The notes under the pieces are model-generated. The model ran no database searches and was not told where the DNA came from. It saw only the letters and a program-made list of their open reading frames with translations. Positions 5,340 to 9,338 of a stretch of DNA of 9,338 bases are shown piece after piece. This DNA comes from Candidatus Heimdallarchaeota archaeon (GTDB lineage Archaea; Asgardarchaeota; Heimdallarchaeia; JABLTI01): contig JAGMDP010000052.1 in the NCBI GenBank assembly GCA_023128635.1, positions 1 to 9,338 on the forward strand, read 5' to 3'. Numbering within the stretch: position 1 is the first letter of the stretch; each line of letters begins with the position of its first letter. The translations under genes were made by a program, and so were the position numbers.

Positions 5340-6215
5340 TCACTTAACTAGTTGCCAGACCTTTATCCAATCACAATCGAAATAAGCAGGCCAGATAGTT
5401 GTTTCGTCCGGATCCAGTTCCCATCCACCAATTGCTAAGTTAATTATTACGAAGAGATTTGTGCATCGTTCAAGCCAATATTTATCGCTAAAAATTCTGC
5501 CAATTCTTATGCCATCAAAGTACCAAGTTAATGAACTCTCAGAAACCTCGACTCCGTAAGTATGAAAATCAGCAGATAAATCTGGAAGTCCAGCAGCTAA
5601 CCAACCGTAAGAAGAATAATCAGACCAAGTATGCCCATAATGAACTGTTGTATACAAATTTCTTGGCTGATGAGTTAACACCTCGAGAATATCGACTTCT
5701 GGCAAACCCACTTCTGCATCTTTCAGCATCCAAAATGCAGGCCAGAAACCTCGAGATACAGGCATCTTCATTCTCCCCTCGATATATCCTCCTGTAAAGT
5801 TGAATTTCCCTCTTGAGTGAATGCATCCAGCTGTGTAGTTATAAGTTAACCATTTACCATAACCCCATTCTGGATCTGGAGCATCTGGATGTCTTTGATT
5901 TTCACCAACGAGTCTTAATAACCCATTTTCAATGAGAACATTGCTTTCATTCATGTATGCTTGATGGTTATGGGTGTGTCCATCATGAGACCAATCAGAT
6001 GGATAATTATGACTCCAATGGCTTAAATTCAGCATATTACCAGAAAACTCATCCATCAGAGTAAGAGACCAATCATTTGGATTTTGATAAGGTCCAGGTA
6101 TATCCAACTTTGTTGTGAAATTGATAATAAATGATGAAGAAATGAATAATAACGAAAATACAACTACGAGTATTTTCCGACCTTTGAATTTCTTTGTCAC
6201 TGTTCTTTTCACCAT
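5340..6215 (-). CDS. Secreted or membrane-anchored GH16 beta-glucanase (laminarinase-like)
   Basis: Glycoside hydrolase family 16, retaining endo-hydrolysis of beta-1,3 and/or beta-1,4 glucan. The catalytic motif EVDILE (residues 173-178) is of the E-x-D-x-x-E beta-bulge type found in laminarinases and lichenases: E173 nucleophile, D175 assisting, E178 acid/base. Flanking family signatures are present: MDEFSG (54-59), GFWPAFWML (156-164), FHTYGVE...WYFDG (217-235), NLAIGG (259-264) and CDWIKVW (281-287). The N-terminus has a basic stretch (KRTVTKKFKGRK) and a hydrophobic helix at about 15-33, acting as signal peptide or anchor. Sequons N32, N63, N89, N126 and N139 fit an exported glycoprotein. 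At 291 aa it is essentially the catalytic domain alone, with no carbohydrate-binding module. It starts 21 bases after the methyltransferase gene with no Shine-Dalgarno or well-placed TATA box, so the two are probably co-transcribed. The exact substrate is inferred. Confidence 0.92.
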   Translation of the reverse strand: MVKRTVTKKFKGRKILVVVFSLLFISSSFIINFTTKLDIPGPYQNPNDWSLTLMDEFSGNMLNLSHWSHNYPSDWSHDGHTHNHQAYMNESNVLIENGLLRLVGENQRHPDAPDPEWGYGKWLTYNYTAGCIHSRGKFNFTGGYIEGRMKMPVSRGFWPAFWMLKDAEVGLPEVDILEVLTHQPRNLYTTVHYGHTWSDYSSYGWLAAGLPDLSADFHTYGVEVSESSLTWYFDGIRIGRIFSDKYWLERCTNLFVIINLAIGGWELDPDETTIWPAYFDCDWIKVWQLVK

Positions 6216-6236
6216 ACAACGTTCAATAAAATGGTA

Positions 6237-7130
6237 TTAGGATCGAGAATCAAGCCACATCCTTACTGCTTGGATATGTGCAGGAGAAGCCCCGCAACAA
6301 CCACCAACTATTTTCACCCCAAGATCAAGTATTACAGCAATATCACGTACAAATTCTTCGACGGGTTGCTTATAGACAGTAAGATAATTTTCTAGGGTAG
6401 GTCTTCCAGCATTTGGTTTAACAGATAATGGAAAATCTGTTAATTCTTTTGCTTCTCTTACTAAATCAATAAATAGTGTTGATCCTGGATCGCAATTCGC
6501 TCCAATAACATCAACATTTTCATCTTCAAGTAGTTGAATGCATTCTTTAAGTGAGTTGCCCATTAATGTATAGAATCCCTTCTTACCCTTATTAATGATA
6601 AAGGACGCAATGATTGGTTTAGCTGAAATTTTTCTAATTGCAGACAAAGCGGCCCTCATTTCTTCTACATCAATGAATCCCATGGCATGCCAAAGATCAA
6701 CTCCTCCTCCATTACCTCCTTCTAGAATCTTCACTTGCTTTAGGGTGCTTTCTCTCCATTTCTCAAAAGTTCCAGAACCTAATGGATCTCGAAATACCCC
6801 AGATGGGCCAATTTCTCCAACAACGAGTTTTCCTTTAGGTCGTACATCTTTGATATTTTGTAAAGCTTGTCTATTAATATCCTCTAACTTATCCTCTAAT
6901 TTATACCTCTTAAGATTAAGATAAGTAGCATTAAGCGTTATCGTTTGAACCATATCAGCTCCAGCTGAGTAAAAGGAATTTAGGACTTCCTTAACAATTT
7001 CTGGACTTTCCATGTTTTGAATATCTGGAGGTTTTCCTGTTGTGAATCCTCTTTTAATTAATTCAGTTCCATTAGATCCATCACCAAGAATAATTTTTGA
7101 TGGGTCTTTCAACCATTTCAAGAAAGCCAT
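6237..7130 (-). CDS. Homocysteine S-methyltransferase-family protein (single-domain)
   Basis: This matches the zinc-dependent S-methyltransferase barrel found at the N-terminus of MetH and in stand-alone homocysteine methyltransferases. Visible motifs: LGDGSNGTEL (15-24), GEIGPSG (105-111), GANCDPGS (210-217), VKPNAGRP (237-244) and GGCCGASPAHIQA (276-288). C213, C278 and C279 are the expected zinc ligands that bind and activate the thiol. At 297 aa it is complete as one domain and lacks the folate, cobalamin and reactivation domains of MetH, so methyl groups must come from a separate protein or small donor (a corrinoid protein, S-methylmethionine or similar). The usual TNTFGAN segment is replaced by QTITLNATY (62-70), which may reflect a different thiol or donor. 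ATG 7130 gives the family-typical N-terminus. Heads a likely two-gene transcript with the GH16 gene, with no obvious metabolic link. Confidence 0.88.
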   Translation of the reverse strand: MAFLKWLKDPSKIILGDGSNGTELIKRGFTTGKPPDIQNMESPEIVKEVLNSFYSAGADMVQTITLNATYLNLKRYKLEDKLEDINRQALQNIKDVRPKGKLVVGEIGPSGVFRDPLGSGTFEKWRESTLKQVKILEGGNGGGVDLWHAMGFIDVEEMRAALSAIRKISAKPIIASFIINKGKKGFYTLMGNSLKECIQLLEDENVDVIGANCDPGSTLFIDLVREAKELTDFPLSVKPNAGRPTLENYLTVYKQPVEEFVRDIAVILDLGVKIVGGCCGASPAHIQAVRMWLDSRS

Positions 7131-7139
7131 AAGTTTGAC

Positions 7140-7192
7140 ACTCAGATATAGTGAGTTAAGTATTTGATAACTGAAAGGACAAAATATATACC
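7140..7192 (-). promoter_or_regulatory. Candidate promoter and dyad before the methyltransferase gene
   Basis: On the minus strand, GGTATATATTTT (7181-7192) is a good TATA-like sequence that would start transcription near 7160, leaving a leader of about 30 bases. The inverted repeat ACTCA-N7-TGAGT at 7140-7156 would then fall just downstream of the start, in the leader, 9 bases before the gene. It could be an operator. A second TATA-like string, CTATATC, lies inside the dyad. Confidence 0.35.
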
Positions 7193-7294
7193 ATTACCTA
7201 TCATAAAAATATTATGAGCTGGATTATAACTTTAAAAAACCATTATTCAAGATTTTTCCAATGATTAATATTTATTTTACTAGTTAGTTAGACT

Positions 7295-7396
7295 ATGTCA
7301 TACGAGGAAATAGAAATGACCAAAAAGCAACTAGTTATTTTCGATTTGAAAATATTGCTTTTCATCCTCGATTTACCCACCTATTCCTATACTTAA
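7295..7396 (+). CDS. Possible 33-aa small protein (weak)
   Basis: ATG 7295 to TAA 7394-7396 encodes a peptide with polar start (MSYEEIEMTKKQ) and a hydrophobic centre (LVIFDLKILLFILDLP) that could be one membrane helix. TTTATTTTA at about 7270-7279 sits 16-25 bases before the ATG, and an inner ATG at 7316 is preceded by GAGGAAATAGAA. In AT-rich DNA, ORFs of this length are common by chance, and I recognise no relative. Confidence 0.2.
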   Translation: MSYEEIEMTKKQLVIFDLKILLFILDLPTYSYT

Positions 7397-7477
7397 TTTA
7401 TTATTTGCAGACTATTAAATAATCTGTTAAAAATACAATGACGAAAGACTCAAGACTTAGTAATAAACATACAAATT

Positions 7478-7672
7478 ATGAAGCTTTTATCTGTGATTAC
7501 TTGCCCGGAATGTAGTTTCCAAAAAGAGGAAAAAATGCCTGAGAATTTTTGTCAGATGAAATATAAGTGCACTAATTGTGGGAAAATTATAACTCCTAAA
7601 CCAGGAGATTGTTGTGTGTTTTGTTCATATGGTACAGAAAAATGCCCGTCAATGCAAGATTTAGATGTTTAA
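7478..7672 (+). CDS. GDCCVxC-type small cysteine-rich protein
   Basis: A 64-residue protein with the diagnostic GDCCVFCSYG motif (residues 43-52) followed by KCP (55-57), the signature of the GDCCVxC family of small proteins in bacteria and archaea, some members of which carry selenocysteine. The nine cysteines are C9, C12, C25, C31, C34, C45, C46, C49 and C56. The CPEC (9-12) and CTNC (31-34) pairs look like a zinc ribbon, while C45-C46-x-x-C49 could bind metal or take part in redox chemistry. All positions here are ordinary Cys codons (TGT/TGC), with no in-frame TGA. The family has no established function; neighbours in other genomes are often metal- or redox-related, which is my recollection and unverified. 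The ATG start gives the full CPxC motif near the N-terminus. A cupin gene follows 99 bases downstream on the same strand. Confidence 0.85.
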   Translation: MKLLSVITCPECSFQKEEKMPENFCQMKYKCTNCGKIITPKPGDCCVFCSYGTEKCPSMQDLDV

Positions 7673-7711
7673 CCTTTTTCACAGACAAACAAAAGATTCT
7701 AAGGGGGAACC

Positions 7712-7747
7712 AAAATATACGAAATACACTGATTGATAAAACAATCA
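7712..7747 (+). promoter_or_regulatory. TATA-like box and 6-bp inverted repeat before the cupin gene
   Basis: AAAATATAC at 7712-7720 would start transcription near 7742. The perfect inverted repeat TGATTG-N6-CAATCA (7730-7747) lies across that predicted start, an operator-like position. If transcription instead reads through from the GDCCVxC gene, the dyad could form a small RNA hairpin. Its presence suggests the cupin has its own control. Confidence 0.4.
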
Positions 7748-7771
7748 AGAATAATTTGTAAGGCGAAAGAA

Positions 7772-8125
7772 ATGATTACAAGAAAACCAGAAGATGTGTC
7801 TGTTCATAAGAATCCTCATAATGTTGAGGCGAAGAAATTATACGATTATCCGAGTGCAATTATAATTCATTTAACACTAAAACCTGGGGAATCCCTAATA
7901 AAGCATTTAACTCCTACCGATGTAGCTTTTTTTGTTCTAGAAGGTAAAGGTGTTGTACAAATAGGTGAAGAGAGAAAAGAAGTGGACGCAAATACCTTGA
8001 TCGAAAGTCCTGCTAATGTGCTCCATTTTTGGTCCAATGAGAGCAAAGAAAATTTAAGAGTTCTAGTTGTCAAAGCACCAAAACCAACTCAACCATCAAA
8101 ATATCTAGAAAAACCTAGAGAATAA
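7772..8125 (+). CDS. Small cupin-domain protein, 117 aa
   Basis: A single cupin_2-type barrel. Motif 1 is PGESLIKHLTPTDVAFFVLEGKG (residues 38-60), with H45, and motif 2 is ESPANVLHFWSNES (78-91), with H85 and N89. The usual second His and the Glu of motif 1 are T47 and D50/V51 here, so the metal site is incomplete or altered, which argues for a sensor, isomerase or binding role rather than a classical dioxygenase. The substrate is not predictable. I prefer ATG 7772, preceded by the weak Shine-Dalgarno-like AAGGCGAAAG. An in-frame TTG at 7733 would add 13 residues (MIKQSRIICKAKE), but it lies inside the inverted repeat and near or before the predicted transcription start. Same strand as the GDCCVxC gene, 99 bases upstream, and 64 bases before tRNA-Pro. 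Confidence 0.82.
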   Translation: MITRKPEDVSVHKNPHNVEAKKLYDYPSAIIIHLTLKPGESLIKHLTPTDVAFFVLEGKGVVQIGEERKEVDANTLIESPANVLHFWSNESKENLRVLVVKAPKPTQPSKYLEKPRE

Positions 8126-8189
8126 AAACAATCCCTCATTGAACGAAAGATTCAAAAGTAAGATTTGAACAAAAAACAATACACGGAAA

Positions 8190-8266
8190 GGCCGGGTAGT
8201 CTAGCACGGTATGATACTTGCTTTGGGAGTAAGTGGTCGCGGATTCAAATTCCGCCCCGGCCACCA
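8190..8266 (+). tRNA. tRNA-Pro (anticodon UGG), CCA encoded
   Basis: Acceptor GGCCGGG (8190-8196) pairs perfectly with CCCGGCC (8256-8262). The anticodon stem CTTGC/GTAAG encloses loop TTTGGGA, giving anticodon TGG at 8224-8226 with G37, typical of tRNA-Pro. The T stem is GCGGA/TCCGC around TTCAAAT. The D arm (GTC/GAT with one mismatch) has the form usual for Pro. Discriminator A at 8263 is followed by an encoded CCA at 8264-8266. No intron is present. Reads CCA and probably other CCN codons. Confidence 0.96.
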
Positions 8267-8267
8267 G

Positions 8268-8304
8268 TTTTTCTTTACTGTTCTTTATATCCCATTGTTT
8301 TTTT
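8268..8304 (+). terminator. T-rich terminator after tRNA-Pro
   Basis: TTTTTCTTT starts two bases after the encoded CCA, and a second 7-T run lies at 8298-8304. Both fit archaeal T-tract termination of the tRNA transcript. Confidence 0.5.
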
Positions 8305-8398
8305 CCAAAAATTCTTTTGTTGGTTCTACAGAGTCAATGAAGTCTTTTATTTCATCTATTGTTTCTTCTCTATATTCCTTTTTATCTTCAACTAACAT
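8285..8398 (-). CDS. Possible 37-aa acidic helical small protein (weak)
   Basis: ATG at 8398 to TAA at 8285. The peptide (MLVEDKKEYREETIDEIKDF, then DSVEPTKEFLEKNNGI) has a composition and amphipathic pattern that look more like coding sequence than chance. No Shine-Dalgarno is visible, and the nearest TATA-like string (ATTTATA) ends directly at the ATG, too close for a promoter. An in-frame stop lies six codons upstream. It could be the tail of a decayed gene, but I found no continuation of similar quality in the other frames. Confidence 0.28.
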   Translation of the reverse strand: MLVEDKKEYREETIDEIKDFIDSVEPTKEFLEKNNGI

Positions 8399-8627
8399 TA
8401 TAAATGGGAATCTTCAGAGAATTCTATCAGAAGACTTACTTCTAACAAAATCTATTTTTCTTATTAATATTGGGAAAAGGTTCAATGTTGTAGTCTTATG
8501 AAAGATTGTCACTAACTTTTGTCGCCAGATTTTTGGAAAAACAAGCAAACCAAATAAAATATAAAACTCCTTCTTCTATTGTTTAATTAATTACTAACTA
8601 TTTTACTTAATAGGGGTTTATCATTCG
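8399..8627. other. Intergenic region before the DegV gene
   Basis: There is no convincing gene here. AAATATAAAA at 8558-8567 and TATTTTAC at about 8600-8607 are TATA-like; the second is 21-28 bases before the ATG at 8628 and would give a leaderless DegV mRNA. No repeat or RNA structure stands out. Confidence 0.4.
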
Positions 8628-9338
8628 ATGTCTAAAGTAGCTATCGTTACCGATGGATCAAGCGATCTTTCGGATGAAATAATAAAAAAATATGATATCT
8701 CTGTTGTTCCTCTTAGAATTATTTTTGGCAGTGAAATCTACAAGCTTTGGGGCAGAGATAGATGTGAAATTTCCACTGAAGATTTCCATATTAAACTTGA
8801 AAAAATATCTAAAGAAGACCTCCCAACTTCTTCTGTCCCTTCACCGGGTCTTTTTGTTGAAGCTTTTGAAAATGCTTTAAGTATCTCAGATTCAGTTATT
8901 GCTATTTTTGTTGGAGCGAAATTATCTGCTACCGTTGATAGCGCTCAAAAGATTATTCAAAATCATTTCCCAGATAAGGATATTACTATCTTTGATTCTA
9001 AACAAGCCATGATGGGTATAGGAATACAAGTATTAGAAGCAGCAAGAATGGCAAAAGAAGGAAAGACAAAAAAAGAAATTCTTGAAAGATTAACTTACAT
9101 CCAACCAAGAGTTAACAATGTTTTTGTGCTTAAGGATCTTAATTATTTACATAAACAAGGACGCATTGGTCGCGCCAAAAAAATAATGGCTTCAGCTTTT
9201 AATATGTCTCCAGTTGTGTCGTTTGAAGATGGGGTAGTAATTCCACTTGGTGTTATAAAAGGGGAAAAGAACGTCGTTGCTCAGATGACGAGATATGGTG
9301 AAAAAATTCTAGAACATACTGAGACAAATGAAGTATTT
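8628..9338 (+). CDS. DegV-family (fatty-acid-binding) protein, C-terminus beyond the window
   Basis: 237 codons are open to the right edge; DegV proteins are usually about 280 residues, so perhaps 45 are missing. Family motifs: VTDGSSDL (7-14), TSSVPSPGLF (67-76), FDSKQAMMGIG (122-132), LNYLHKQGRIGRAKKIM (171-187), MSPVVSFEDGVV (193-204). In bacteria, DegV/FakB proteins hold a fatty acid in a buried pocket and present it to the kinase FakA for phosphorylation. Whether this organism has such a kinase is not visible here. The loop usually reading SSxLSGT is GAKLSAT (96-102), so both serines that normally approach the lipid carboxylate appear replaced. The family is far commoner in Firmicutes than in archaea, so ancient transfer is plausible. 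ATG 8628 yields the canonical beta-strand start (MSKVAIVTD); no good Shine-Dalgarno sequence is seen. Confidence 0.9.
   Translation, partial: MSKVAIVTDGSSDLSDEIIKKYDISVVPLRIIFGSEIYKLWGRDRCEISTEDFHIKLEKISKEDLPTSSVPSPGLFVEAFENALSISDSVIAIFVGAKLSATVDSAQKIIQNHFPDKDITIFDSKQAMMGIGIQVLEAARMAKEGKTKKEILERLTYIQPRVNNVFVLKDLNYLHKQGRIGRAKKIMASAFNMSPVVSFEDGVVIPLGVIKGEKNVVAQMTRYGEKILEHTETNEVF

Larger units (their letters stand above)
7131..7477. other. 347-base intergenic region between divergent genes
   Basis: Apart from the methyltransferase promoter side, this AT-rich stretch holds a possible 33-codon ORF (7295-7396) and TATA-like sequences for the plus-strand gene at 7478, such as CTATTAAATA near 7412-7421 and TTAAAAATAC near 7427-7436. 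I see no RNA gene, tandem repeat or mobile-element end. Confidence 0.4.

Noticed and set aside
5531..5826. ORFs on both strands within the GH16 gene
   Set aside because: They are shadow frames of a gene with an intact catalytic motif in its own frame.
6595..6924. 109-codon plus-strand ORF
   Set aside because: It is antisense to the methyltransferase gene, and its Pro/Ser-rich translation matches no family.
7438..7515. 25-codon ORF overlapping the GDCCVxC start
   Set aside because: It is out of frame, ends inside the conserved gene and has no supporting features beyond a distant TATA-like string.
7867..8073. 68-codon minus-strand ORF
   Set aside because: It is antisense to the cupin gene, whose frame carries both cupin motifs.
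8165..8501. Two overlapping plus-strand ORFs
   Set aside because: Both read through tRNA-Pro and its T-rich downstream region, giving Phe/Ser/Ile-rich nonsense.
8399..8520. Possible frameshifted upstream part of the 37-aa ORF (pseudogene)
   Set aside because: All three minus frames hit stops within a few codons and show no recognisable protein.
8692..8880. 62-codon plus-strand ORF
   Set aside because: It is an out-of-frame shadow inside the DegV gene.
1..9338. CRISPR array, insertion sequence, prophage or integration site
   Set aside because: No regularly spaced repeats, transposase or integrase motifs were seen, and I found no duplicated tRNA 3' ends.

Overview
The window is AT-rich and looks archaeal, most likely from an Asgard-type lineage. 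TATA-like boxes sit about 25-30 bases before several start codons (leaderless style), clear Shine-Dalgarno sequences are rare, and the gene set mixes an LVIVD-repeat surface protein, a large winged-helix regulator, a GDCCVxC small zinc protein and a DegV protein. The lineage is inferred from style and gene content, not from a marker gene.

Layout. 1-1683 (minus) is a secreted LVIVD beta-propeller-like protein whose C-terminus lies beyond the left edge. A tRNA-Thr(UGU) follows at 1875-1951 (plus), then two small plus-strand orphan genes: a soluble 120-aa protein and a 129-aa membrane protein. Both look leaderless. A T-run terminator separates them from a convergent MFS exporter gene (2851-4311, minus). 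The exporter is divergent from a 260-aa winged-helix regulator (4547-5329, plus). Their shared 235-base control region carries two copies of the palindrome TTCCA-N3-TGGAA, several TATA-like boxes, and a 34-codon leader ORF with a good Shine-Dalgarno sequence that runs across the exporter start codon. This is the most interesting regulatory unit in the window.

Next comes a minus-strand pair, a homocysteine S-methyltransferase-type enzyme (6237-7130) followed after 21 bases by a secreted GH16 beta-glucanase (5340-6215). The regulator and the GH16 gene converge with only 10 bases between them. After a 347-base gap come a GDCCVxC-type cysteine-rich protein (7478-7672) and a small cupin (7772-8125), then tRNA-Pro(UGG) at 8190-8266, a 361-base stretch with at most one small minus-strand ORF, and a DegV-family gene (from 8628) cut by the right edge.

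How they may work together. The regulator and exporter probably form a self-contained drug- or metabolite-responsive efflux module. The LVIVD and GH16 proteins act outside the cell, the latter pointing to use or remodelling of beta-1,3/1,4-glucan. The GDCCVxC-cupin pair may relate to metal or redox handling, but nothing in the sequence fixes this. I see no CRISPR array, insertion sequence, phage gene or attachment site.
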